Positions 45,448 to 53,813 of a stretch of DNA of 64,000 nt are shown one piece after another. Under the pieces are notes generated by a model that saw only the letters and a list, made by a program, of their open reading frames with translations, ran no database searches and was not told the origin of the DNA. The position numbers and the translations under genes were made by a program. Every line of letters starts with the position of its first letter. Position 1 is the stretch's first letter. This stretch comes from Haliea salexigens DSM 19537 (GTDB taxonomy: Bacteria > Pseudomonadota > Gammaproteobacteria > Pseudomonadales > Halieaceae): positions 186,001-250,000 of the forward strand of contig NZ_AUHJ01000005.1 of NCBI RefSeq assembly GCF_000423125.1, written 5' to 3'.

Positions 45448-45792
45448 CTACAGTGTGTAGTGAACGCCAACGTGGTGGCTGCAGGCCTGGCTGCCGCTGA
45501 AAGCGCGCAGGCGCGCCTCAATGGCCGACTGGTCACGCTCGACAATCCCGAACATCAGTCCATCAAAATAGCCGAGCGCCTTGGCGTAGATAACATCGCC
45601 GGATTCGGCGTCGTAATCACCCAGCACCTCGTCCACCTGGTCTGCGTACTCGTCGTCACTGAGAAAGCCCAGTGCATCCTGCGCGAGTACACAGCTCAAT
45701 TGACGCGCAGCGGCAAATTCCTCCGCGCCGAGTGAAAGCGCCTGGGTCTGGCTGGCGGTAACGAGCAATAGTGCAGCAATCAGTGAACGCAT
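45448..45792 (-). CDS. Small exported helical protein of unknown function
   Basis: 114 residues from the ATG at 45792. A signal peptide (LIAALLLVTASQTQALS) leads into a short acidic, mostly helical mature protein, including EEFAAARQLSCVLAQDALGFLSDDEYADQVDEVLG and two cysteines that could pair (LSCVL and SQACSHH). No family is recognised. It stands alone, divergent from the reductase-like gene, 76 bases beyond the DUF3833 lipoprotein start. Confidence 0.65.
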   Translation of the reverse strand: MRSLIAALLLVTASQTQALSLGAEEFAAARQLSCVLAQDALGFLSDDEYADQVDEVLGDYDAESGDVIYAKALGYFDGLMFGIVERDQSAIEARLRAFSGSQACSHHVGVHYTL

Positions 45793-45897
45793 GGTACGCT
45801 GAACCCTCCTCCGGGGAGATGTCGGAAGCCGCGACTTTACGCCCGCTTTATGACACCTGTATGACAACAATATGAAGAATGCGGGGAGTGCAGAGAC

Positions 45898-46980
45898 ATG
45901 AGTCTGAGAGTGGTTGTGTGGGGTACCGGCAACGTCGGCCGGCCCGCGATCAGGGCAGTACTATCCCACCCGGGCCTGGAGCTCGCCGGCGTGATTGTTG
46001 CCAACCCGGAAAAAGTGGGTGTCGATGCGGGCCTGCTTGCAGGCATTGCGCCGGTTGGCGTGCTGGCCAGCAACGACGCCGCCGCGTTACTCGCCGAACG
46101 CCCGGACGCCGTGGTGTACACGGCCACCGCGGACACGCGCCCCGAGGAAGCCATGCGCGACCTGCTGCAGTGCCTCACAGGCGGCTGTAACGTTGTCTCC
46201 AGCGCTTTTTATACGCTGCTGCATCCAGCCTCAAGTTTTGCCGAGGTGCTGGACCCGATTGAGGCGGCCTGCAAACGCAGCGGCGCCTCGCTATTTGTGT
46301 CCGGTATAGATCCTGGCTGGGCCATGGACATGCTGCCGGTTTTTGCCAGTGGCACCAGTTCCGCAATAACAGAAATCCGCAGCCGCGAGATTTTCAACTA
46401 TGCACTGTATGACCAGCCACATGTCGTGCGAGAAGTGATTGGCTTTGGCGGCGACATGAACACCCTGCCCATGATGTTGCACGACTTCGCCATCGAAATG
46501 GTCTGGGGGCCGATGGTTCGCCTGGTGGGCGATGCGCTGGGCCACCCGGTGTCCGCCCTTGAGGTGAGCGTGGAGCGGCGCGCACTGGAGCAGGACGTCA
46601 CGGTTGCTGGCATGGGCGTCTTCCGCGCCGGCACCCAGGGGGCTTTCCGCTTTGAAGTACGCGGGCTGCACCAGGGGCATGCGCTCTTCGTATTGGAGCA
46701 CATCACCCGCATAGACGACAGCTGCGCGCAGGACTGGCCCTACCCGCCGCACAGCGGGGGCTGTCATCAGGTGATTGTCAGTGGCAACCCTACCGTGACG
46801 CTGAGCCTGCATGCGGAAGACCAGTTCGAACCGGGCGCCGGCGGCGGTGGCAATGCATCCGCCGCCTGCTGGTTGGTGAATGCCATTCCTGCCGTGACCA
46901 CAGCACCTGCCGGTGTCGTGACGGCGCTGGACATGCCGCGGATAGACGGCAGTAGCCAGTTGGGCATGGAGTTGCCGTAA
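45898..46980 (+). CDS. NAD(P)-binding oxidoreductase, dihydrodipicolinate reductase-like
   Basis: 360 residues. The Rossmann loop at the N-terminus is VVVWGTGNVGRPAIRAVLSHP, with VIVANPEKVGVDAG after the second strand. The C-terminal domain holds FVSGIDPGWAMDMLPVFASG and GDMNTLPMMLHDFAIEMVWG. It belongs to the DapB-like/diaminopentanoate dehydrogenase-like group, which is abundant in actinobacteria and some marine proteobacteria and acts on CoA-linked or amine substrates; the reaction is unknown. A terminator for the convergent lipoprotein gene follows its stop. Confidence 0.8.
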   Translation: MSLRVVVWGTGNVGRPAIRAVLSHPGLELAGVIVANPEKVGVDAGLLAGIAPVGVLASNDAAALLAERPDAVVYTATADTRPEEAMRDLLQCLTGGCNVVSSAFYTLLHPASSFAEVLDPIEAACKRSGASLFVSGIDPGWAMDMLPVFASGTSSAITEIRSREIFNYALYDQPHVVREVIGFGGDMNTLPMMLHDFAIEMVWGPMVRLVGDALGHPVSALEVSVERRALEQDVTVAGMGVFRAGTQGAFRFEVRGLHQGHALFVLEHITRIDDSCAQDWPYPPHSGGCHQVIVSGNPTVTLSLHAEDQFEPGAGGGGNASAACWLVNAIPAVTTAPAGVVTALDMPRIDGSSQLGMELP

Positions 46981-46990
46981 AAGAACAGGC

Positions 46991-47019
46991 AAAAAAAAAC
47001 GCCAGCTCAAGGCTGGCGT
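46991..47019 (-). terminator. Rho-independent terminator of the lipoprotein gene
   Basis: On the minus strand an 8-bp stem (ACGCCAGC with GCTGGCGT, 46999-47019) with a five-base loop is followed by a run of eight or more T residues (A-run 46991-46999 on the plus strand). It lies 20 bases beyond the stop at 47039, so it ends transcription of the receptor/lipoprotein pair. Confidence 0.92.
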
Positions 47020-47038
47020 AAAGGGGATGCGCGTTCGC

Positions 47039-48469
47039 TTACAGCGAGCCGGATACCGTCCAGCCCTCAAACCAGGCGCTCGACGCCGAGGGATCTACAG
47101 CACCCGCGTAGTCGGTAGCCTCAAAGAACGCAGGGTCGGCCAGGCTGGCAGAGTACGTTGCATTGATGTTGTCGATGTCGAGCACACCGACTGCAGCGGC
47201 CTCGGGGGCCTGTGATGCGTAGTTCGCATCCAGCGCCACGTCAGATGCCAGCGCGGGCAGCAGCACTACATCACCGCCAACGTCACAGTCGGCCACCACG
47301 TTGGTGTAGACCAGTTCCGTACCGACCTGAGCAGCGCGCGAGGCATCTACACAGGTGGTCTCGGCAGTGAAGGCATCGTCGTAAGTGAACACAGAATGGT
47401 GCACGAAACCACCCGAGGTTGCCTTGAATACCGCACCTGTGGCATTGCTGCCACCGCCGATGAACGTGGCATTGGCAATCGTGGGCAGTGACAGGAAGTC
47501 CAGCGTACCTTCGGTGTCGGCTTCGATCACGTTGCCGGTTGCATCCGGGCCCTGGTCAACCAGCAGGAACTGCAGGTTGCCGCTCCAGCCTTCATCCCAG
47601 TCGACTGAATCGTCCTGGTTGCCCGTCAGTACCATGTAGCGCACGCTGACCGAACCGCCGTAGAACTCGATGCCGTCATCGGCGTTACCGTTCACCTGGA
47701 TGTACTCCATCTCCGTGCCGCTACCGACACCAATCAGAGAGATACCATTAATCTCGTTACCCGTGGCGAACTCGAAGCCGCCTTCGGTGACGATCACATA
47801 GCGCAACACACCGCTGCTGTCGTCGGGCGAATAGCCGCCACCGAAGCCGGATTCACCCTCGGAGTCGACGTTGCACGCCACCGCGCCCTGATCGGCGGTC
47901 AGGCACTCATTGTGCGGTGCATAGCCGTGCATGATCAGGCCGCCCCACTCACCGGCGCCGTCGAAACCGGCGTCATCGGAGCTGAACACGATAGGGGCAT
48001 CAGCCGTGCCCTCTGCCATAAGCATGGAACCGCGGGTGATGATCAGGTTGGCAAAGCTGCCGGTCTGACCCTTGATCTGCGTACCGGCGTCAATGGTCAT
48101 CGTCACATTAGTCACGGGGTCGCCGCTGGCCAATGTCCCTTCATCAATGGACATTTCCTGGTTGCCGTTACCCACGGTAACTCGCGACTCCATATACCAG
48201 ACCTTGTCACTGGTCAGGGTGCGATCAGCGAGCACCGTCGAGGGCAGCTGGCATACGTCATTGCCATCGGCGTCCTTGGGGCGCGCTGATGACCAGTCCG
48301 GGCAGGTGGACGCACTGCCGGAGCCATCGCCACCGCCATCGACCGGTGGGTTGACGATTTCTGTGGGCGCATCGATATTGATGGTGGCACTGTCACCTTC
48401 GGAACATCCATACAGGCCGCCAACCGAGCCGAGCATCGCCGTGGCGATTGCCAATTTCTTCAGTTTCAT
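47039..48469 (-). CDS. Large exported lipoprotein, partner of TonB receptor
   Basis: 476 residues from the ATG at 48469 with AGGAG five bases upstream. A lipoprotein signal (ATAMLGSVGGLYGC) gives a lipidated Cys at about residue 22, then a Gly/Ser-rich linker and a long Gly/Asp/Asn-rich domain with repeated short strands (VTMTIDAGTQIKGQTGSFANLIITRG, AEGTADAPIVFSSDD, GNADDGIEFYGGSVSVRY), consistent with a right-handed beta-helix. Such proteins are often encoded beside TonB receptors; in Caulobacter a similar type is linked to phosphate starvation as I recall. It is 70 bases after the receptor gene and ends at a terminator. Confidence 0.78.
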   Translation of the reverse strand: MKLKKLAIATAMLGSVGGLYGCSEGDSATINIDAPTEIVNPPVDGGGDGSGSASTCPDWSSARPKDADGNDVCQLPSTVLADRTLTSDKVWYMESRVTVGNGNQEMSIDEGTLASGDPVTNVTMTIDAGTQIKGQTGSFANLIITRGSMLMAEGTADAPIVFSSDDAGFDGAGEWGGLIMHGYAPHNECLTADQGAVACNVDSEGESGFGGGYSPDDSSGVLRYVIVTEGGFEFATGNEINGISLIGVGSGTEMEYIQVNGNADDGIEFYGGSVSVRYMVLTGNQDDSVDWDEGWSGNLQFLLVDQGPDATGNVIEADTEGTLDFLSLPTIANATFIGGGSNATGAVFKATSGGFVHHSVFTYDDAFTAETTCVDASRAAQVGTELVYTNVVADCDVGGDVVLLPALASDVALDANYASQAPEAAAVGVLDIDNINATYSASLADPAFFEATDYAGAVDPSASSAWFEGWTVSGSL

Positions 48470-48539
48470 AGTTACTCCTGGGGTTTCCTGGTTCATTGAA
48501 CTTCAAACTTCCTACTGACGCCGAGCGGCGAGCCTGTTG

Positions 48540-51500
48540 TCAGAATTCCCAATCGAATCCTGCTTTCACTTCATAGCCACGTTTGTAGCTCTGAAATATG
48601 TTTCCGCCCTGGGTGAATTCCAGTTCGCTGTCCAGCAGATTTTCCAGCTTGACGCGGAAGGTAAAGGTATCGGAGAGCGAGTAGCGGTAGACCAGATTCA
48701 CGTCCATGCGCGGCTCGAGGATGACATCCGGCTGCCCGGACACGCCCACGTCCACAATCGTCTCACCGCTCTGGTTCATCAGCAGCGTGAGTTCATGCCC
48801 CTGGGCGATGTCGTCGTAACCGACAATCAGGTTAAACGTATAGTCCGGTGCGCCCTGCAGGTTCCGCGTGCTGGCATTCTGCAGGGTCACTTCCGAGTCG
48901 ATCAGGCTGGCGTTGGTGGCAACGAAGAAACTGCGGGTGAAGCTGTCGTCCAGCGCAAAATCCTTGCGACCGTCAATTTCTACACCGAGTATTTCGCCGG
49001 ACTCGGCATTCTGGAACGTCCGCGAGTTCCCCGCCGTACCGGAAGCCGGCTGCACCACGCGCTCAATCGGGTCGGTCATGTCTTTGTAGAACAGCGCCAC
49101 ACTCAGCGACTCCTGGTCGGACCAGTATTTTTCCCAGCGCACGTCGTAGTTGGTGACATCCGACACCTGCAGGTTCGGGTTACCGCGCACCCGGAAGTTG
49201 AATTCGCGGTCATAAAAGGTCGCGTTCGAGGTTTCTTTGAAGTCGGGGCGCGCCACCGTTCTGGATATCCCGAAACGCAGCTGCTGCTCGTCGGTGATGA
49301 ACCAGTTGAAACTCAGCGAGGGCAACACCGAATCCTCGGCGAGCACCGACTGTTGCGGACCCTGGTCTCCAGACAGGGAGAAGGTGTCGGTAATCTGTTC
49401 GAACTCCTCGTAGCGCACACCCACAACCAGCTGGTACTTGAGATTCCACAGCGCGTCGTAAGACACGTACACACTGTTCAGGTCCATCTCCGCGTCGTAG
49501 CTGTCGCTGGGCAGGGTCTTGTCCTGGAAGGAAAAGCCTGTGCTGGACACACCGGTGATGGTGTCGCTGTTCACCACATCAGACACCGCCAGGTTCGGCG
49601 CATTATCGTCGATGGCCAGCAACCCGCCGCCAAAACCGTAGGTATCGGAGTCGGAATCACGCTCGCGGCTGATGCCGTTAACGCCAAAGGTCAGGGATGA
49701 CTCCAGGTTGCCGTTGGAGAACAGATAATTCGCATCGACCGAACCATCGAGATTGTCATCCACCAGGTCGTCGTAGCGGCGGGTAAGTTCGGGCACCTGG
49801 AGGTTGTAGATGCCATCGTTACCCTGCAGGTCAAAGCGTACATCGCGGCGATCGGGTGCATACCGTTCTGCTCGGCTGCCGGTAAGCTGCCAGTTCAGCG
49901 TCCAGGATTCATCGTCACCCAGAATGTGCTCGCCGGCCAACTGCTGGGAGATGAACTGGCGCTCTTCCCATTCGATGGACCAGCTGATCGAGGGGTTGAG
50001 CTCGTCACCGTCAAACCCCTCTTCCACTCGCACCGCTTCGCTGGTAACGCGGGAAACAATGGTGTTGGCGGTGAAGCTGGAAGCGCCGATATTCAAACCC
50101 AGAGAAAGCAGTCCGCTGGCGTCCACATCGTTATCGAACTGTTCGAAGGTGTAGTCATCGAGCAGGAGAGACGCATCTACCCCGCCGTACGTCCGACGGA
50201 TGCCGTCCTTGCGCACACCGCGTTCGTTCTTGTAGTTACCCGCCACGAAGAAGCCGAATTCTGCGCCCCAGTCGGGGAGGTCGAACACGTCCCCGTAGTT
50301 CGCACCCATGGAGAGATCCGGTGTTGCGGTTTCTGTATCGTACTGGAAGCCATCGGTGATCGCGTTCGCACCCAACTTGCCGAGTTCACGTTCGACCGCC
50401 GCGCCGTAGTAGTCCGAGTATTGCAGTGCCTGGGCAACTGCATAGGCAATAGCCGGGCGCTGGCGTGCGCCATCGTCCCAGCCAAAGACATCAAAATCGC
50501 CACTGGCGGGGTCGACGTACGCATCGTCGAGTGTCACGCCATCGACATAGCCGAGCTGGAGTGACAGGCTACCGCCACGCTCGTTGGGGAACGTGCGCGT
50601 GTTGATTTCCAGATTGCCGCCCGTGCTTTCGCCGGGCATGGAGGCCAGGTAACTTTTCCGAATATCGAGCTGCTCCACCATGCTGCTGGGAAACAGGTCC
50701 AGAGGCACACTGCGCTTGGTCGGGTTGGTGCTCGGCAACGTTGCCCCGTTCAAGGTGCTGCTGACGTAGCGATCACCCAGGCCGCGAATAAACACAAACT
50801 GGTCGTCCTGCACCGTTACACTGGGCACACGAATCACCGATGCGGCGACATCCGTGTCGCCGAAGCGCGCCAGCTGCTCGACATCCAGCGTGTTGATGAC
50901 GTTGGTGGCAAAACGCTCGGAGTCCTGCATACCGCCCGCCGGCAGGCTGGCGATGACCGTCACTTCCTCGAGTTGCGGCACTCCAATTGCCAGCGATTGC
51001 GCCGCGGCGGGGGAACGCAGGACAAAATCCGATTGCTTTTCGGCGCTGGCGATAACGCGGTAGTCAGCCACATTCTGCGTACCGAGGTCCGGATGGCTGA
51101 TGCTCAGGCTATAGATGCCGCGTGGCGCCTCCAGTGCGTAAACCCCGTTCTGATCTGTCACGGCACTGCGTTCAACACCGCCGCTGAGCGCGACCACCGC
51201 ACCCACGACAGGGGCACCGCGCGACTCCACGCGCCCGGTTATCCGGCCGGTCACCGCGCGACTGCGCTGGGCGGCGGTTTCCGCAGCAAAATAGGATTCA
51301 ACTGACGTAGATGCCTCAGACTCCGCATCAAGGGTGACCAGGAGATCCGCCAACTGCCCATCGGCCGTATTGAAGCGAAAGCTGTGCAGGGTGCGTCCGC
51401 CGTCGAGAATCTGCACGCTGTGCGCGCCAGAGGCCAGGTCGAAATAGGCAAAACCGCCGGCGTCGAGGGGCTTGCTGACTTCACCGTCAAGCACCACGGT

Positions 51501-51623
51501 CAAGCCCGCCGCGGAGTCGCCCACGCGACTGACCTGCACAACGAGTTCATCTGCCGCCTGCACCAGCGCACTGGAACATATGAGGACGGCCGCGGCGCCG
51601 ATTTGAGAAAACGATGGCTTCAT
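48540..51623 (-). CDS. TonB-dependent outer-membrane receptor
   Basis: 1027 residues from the ATG at 51623 with GGGAAG upstream. A signal peptide (AAAVLICSSALVQA) is followed by two small beta domains (about 24-110 and 125-200, the second like a carboxypeptidase regulatory domain). The TonB box EEVTVIA (about 219-225) and plug with FVFIRGLGDRYVSSTLNGATLP and DLFPSSMVEQLDIRKSY follow, then a long beta-barrel ending in Phe. It imports an unknown large ligand using TonB energy. It precedes the lipoprotein gene on the same strand and lies behind a Pho-box-like array. Confidence 0.92.
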   Translation of the reverse strand: MKPSFSQIGAAAVLICSSALVQAADELVVQVSRVGDSAAGLTVVLDGEVSKPLDAGGFAYFDLASGAHSVQILDGGRTLHSFRFNTADGQLADLLVTLDAESEASTSVESYFAAETAAQRSRAVTGRITGRVESRGAPVVGAVVALSGGVERSAVTDQNGVYALEAPRGIYSLSISHPDLGTQNVADYRVIASAEKQSDFVLRSPAAAQSLAIGVPQLEEVTVIASLPAGGMQDSERFATNVINTLDVEQLARFGDTDVAASVIRVPSVTVQDDQFVFIRGLGDRYVSSTLNGATLPSTNPTKRSVPLDLFPSSMVEQLDIRKSYLASMPGESTGGNLEINTRTFPNERGGSLSLQLGYVDGVTLDDAYVDPASGDFDVFGWDDGARQRPAIAYAVAQALQYSDYYGAAVERELGKLGANAITDGFQYDTETATPDLSMGANYGDVFDLPDWGAEFGFFVAGNYKNERGVRKDGIRRTYGGVDASLLLDDYTFEQFDNDVDASGLLSLGLNIGASSFTANTIVSRVTSEAVRVEEGFDGDELNPSISWSIEWEERQFISQQLAGEHILGDDESWTLNWQLTGSRAERYAPDRRDVRFDLQGNDGIYNLQVPELTRRYDDLVDDNLDGSVDANYLFSNGNLESSLTFGVNGISRERDSDSDTYGFGGGLLAIDDNAPNLAVSDVVNSDTITGVSSTGFSFQDKTLPSDSYDAEMDLNSVYVSYDALWNLKYQLVVGVRYEEFEQITDTFSLSGDQGPQQSVLAEDSVLPSLSFNWFITDEQQLRFGISRTVARPDFKETSNATFYDREFNFRVRGNPNLQVSDVTNYDVRWEKYWSDQESLSVALFYKDMTDPIERVVQPASGTAGNSRTFQNAESGEILGVEIDGRKDFALDDSFTRSFFVATNASLIDSEVTLQNASTRNLQGAPDYTFNLIVGYDDIAQGHELTLLMNQSGETIVDVGVSGQPDVILEPRMDVNLVYRYSLSDTFTFRVKLENLLDSELEFTQGGNIFQSYKRGYEVKAGFDWEF

Positions 51624-51695
51624 TCTTGCTTCCCGATGCATGAGCGACATTCGAGACAGGGCTGCAAGCAACGCGCCCCGCTCAGGACAGGGGCA

Positions 51696-51740
51696 AGAAT
51701 AGAGATGCTTAATGACAGTTGTGTGATTGAAGTGTGACGT
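51696..51740 (-). promoter_or_regulatory. Pho-box-like repeat array upstream of TonB receptor
   Basis: On the minus strand three 11-base units follow in exact register: ACGTCACACTT, CAATCACACAA and CTGTCATTAAG. The last is a perfect Pho half-site (CTGTCAT plus four AT-rich bases); the others keep TCA at the same phase. A possible -10, TATTCT (51696-51701), lies six bases beyond the last unit, so that unit covers the -35 position as in PhoB-activated promoters. PhoB control is inference. Confidence 0.5.
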
Positions 51741-51875
51741 TTTTGTTGCAGTCCCCGCGATACGCCCTGCCTTTCCTGCCCCACGTGGACAGTCAAGAAA
51801 ACTTCATCGCGCTGTCGCAGGACTGCAATACCCACTGTGCAGAGTTGCCGGCAAACCCACCGTGGAGGCATGACC

Positions 51876-52073
51876 ATGCAGCAACAGACACGCCAGACGA
51901 ACCTGACCCAGAAAGAACGGGAACGCCGCGAAATTCAGCGCCAGATCGATAACTTCATCCAGCGCGGGGGCCGGATTAGCGTGATCGAACGAGCCGGGGA
52001 GCGCGCGTTTCCGGGTATGGCGTTCGCCTGGCAACAGGATCAGGACGATTCACTCAACCTGATCTACCCCTAG
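51876..52073 (+). CDS. Small charged protein of unknown function
   Basis: 65 residues from the ATG at 51876 with GGAGG seven bases upstream; an ATG at 51870 lies inside that spacer and is less likely. The N-terminal half is a polar helix (MQQQTRQTNLTQKERERREIQRQIDNFIQRGG) and the rest contains ISVIERAGERAFPGMAFAW. It is followed after 11 bases by the two-domain acyltransferase gene, so the two are probably one transcription unit. I recognise no family. Confidence 0.68.
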   Translation: MQQQTRQTNLTQKERERREIQRQIDNFIQRGGRISVIERAGERAFPGMAFAWQQDQDDSLNLIYP

Positions 52074-52084
52074 GGGCGAGGCAC

Positions 52085-53788
52085 ATGCTGGATATTCGCG
52101 AGATCCTGCAGGCGCGTTACCCGCGATTCGTGGCACGCCACCAGCGCATGGCACGCAGCCTCATGCGTTTTCTCGGCTACCTGTTTTATGAGTCGCGATT
52201 CGCCCAGTTCTCGCGAGATTTCCCCGGCCTTGAGGGCATGGCTTTCGTACACGGAGCGCTCGAATACTTCGACTTCGCGATCAATATAAGCCCCAGAGAG
52301 CGTTCCCGGATTCCCGCCAAAGGTCGGGTGGTGATTATCGCCAACCATCCACTGGGCTCACTGGATGGTCTCGCACTGCTGCAACAGGTCGGGCAGATCC
52401 GCAGCGACGTTAAGGTCGTCGCCAATGACCTGCTGACCGCCGTCAAACCGCTGGCTCCTCTGCTGCTGCCGGTGAACAACATGGGGGGGACAACGTCCAG
52501 AGAAAACCTCAAATGTATTCGTCGTCATCTGGCGAAGGAAGGCGCATTGATCATTTTCCCCGCCGGCGAGGTCTCCCGTTTCGGGGTCAAGGGTGTCAAG
52601 GATGGGGAGTGGCAACACGGCTTTGTCCGTATCGCCAATACAGCCCAAGCGCCTATCCTGCCCATCTATGTTGCCGGGCGGAATTCCGTGCTGTTCTACA
52701 GCCTCTCGTTTCTGTCCAGGCCACTATCGACCCTGTGGCTGGTTCGCGAGATGTTTCATCAAGCGCACAATACCGTGGAAGCGCGCGTGGGAGCGCCGAT
52801 TCCCTGGGAAAACTACCACACCGTGTCTACCTCGCCGCGTACACTGGCGGGCCAGTTTCGTCGACATGTGTATCGTCTGGCACGCAATGCGCCGCCCATC
52901 TTCCGCGGTGTGGAGGCCATTGCCGAACCCGAAAACCGGATGCTGCTGGAGCAGGAAGTAATTGCCAGCGAACTGCTCGGGTGCACTCCGGACGGCATGC
53001 AGATTCACTTGTGCAAAATGGAGCGAGCACCCTGCACGATGCGCGAAATCGGCCGTTTGCGTGAACTCGCCTTTCGAGCGGTGGGCGAAGGCTCGGGGCT
53101 ACCGCGAGACATCGACAGGTTTGACCAGAACTACCTGCAGCTGGTGCTTTGGGACCCGGACAACCGAGAGATTGCCGGAGCCTATCGGTTGGGCCGTGTG
53201 CGCGAGCTCCTCGCCCTGGGTGGCAAGAGCGCGCTCTACACCCACGCCCTGTTCCGGCTTGGTGGCAGCATGGATCAGTACCTGCAACACGGTCTTGAGC
53301 TGGGGCGCAGCTTTGTGCAGGCACAGTACCAGACCCGCCACAGCCTCGATTACCTCTGGCTGGGAATTGGCGCTTACCTGCGTCGCTACCCCGGCTGTCG
53401 CTACCTGTTCGGCGCCGCGTCCATCAGCCCGCTGTACGGGGAGGTGGCAACCGCACAGATTTGCGGCTACTACGCCGCCTATTGCCGGAATGAGACGGTG
53501 GATGTGCGTCCGCGTCACCCCTACCGCCCGGAGCATGAGTACTCGCCAAGCGGGAACGCTGAGCATGATTTCCGTGCACTGCGCGACGCACTGGCAGAAA
53601 ACGGCCTGCAGGTCCCCACGCTGTTCAAGCACTACGCCAATGTGGCGGAACCCGGTGGCGTCGCCATGACCGCCTTCAATGTCGATGCCAGCTTCGGCAA
53701 CTGCGTGGACGCTTTCGTCATGGTCGACCTGGAGCGGCTGAAGCCGCGCAAGAAGCAGCGCTACCTCCAGGCGCCGCCGATCCATTAG
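52085..53788 (+). CDS. Two-domain acyltransferase, OlsF-like (ornithine lipid synthesis)
   Basis: 567 residues. The N-terminal domain (about 60-270) is a PlsC-type O-acyltransferase: NHPLGSLDG (87-95, His88 and Asp94) and FPAGEVSRF. The C-terminal domain (about 310-520) is a GNAT-type N-acyltransferase with RLRELAFRAVGEGSGL, LGRVRELL and GGSMDQYLQHGLELGRSF, as in OlsB. This is the arrangement of OlsF, the single protein that makes ornithine lipid (first the lyso form, then the full one) in some gammaproteobacteria and other groups. The amino acid head (ornithine or another) cannot be told from sequence. Confidence 0.82.
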   Translation: MLDIREILQARYPRFVARHQRMARSLMRFLGYLFYESRFAQFSRDFPGLEGMAFVHGALEYFDFAINISPRERSRIPAKGRVVIIANHPLGSLDGLALLQQVGQIRSDVKVVANDLLTAVKPLAPLLLPVNNMGGTTSRENLKCIRRHLAKEGALIIFPAGEVSRFGVKGVKDGEWQHGFVRIANTAQAPILPIYVAGRNSVLFYSLSFLSRPLSTLWLVREMFHQAHNTVEARVGAPIPWENYHTVSTSPRTLAGQFRRHVYRLARNAPPIFRGVEAIAEPENRMLLEQEVIASELLGCTPDGMQIHLCKMERAPCTMREIGRLRELAFRAVGEGSGLPRDIDRFDQNYLQLVLWDPDNREIAGAYRLGRVRELLALGGKSALYTHALFRLGGSMDQYLQHGLELGRSFVQAQYQTRHSLDYLWLGIGAYLRRYPGCRYLFGAASISPLYGEVATAQICGYYAAYCRNETVDVRPRHPYRPEHEYSPSGNAEHDFRALRDALAENGLQVPTLFKHYANVAEPGGVAMTAFNVDASFGNCVDAFVMVDLERLKPRKKQRYLQAPPIH

Positions 53789-53813
53789 CCCTCAGGCACT
53801 GCCGCTACAACCC

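Noticed and set aside
48537-49700. 387-codon plus-strand frame under the TonB receptor
   Set aside because: Shadow of the receptor beta-barrel coding region, no motifs and no start signal.
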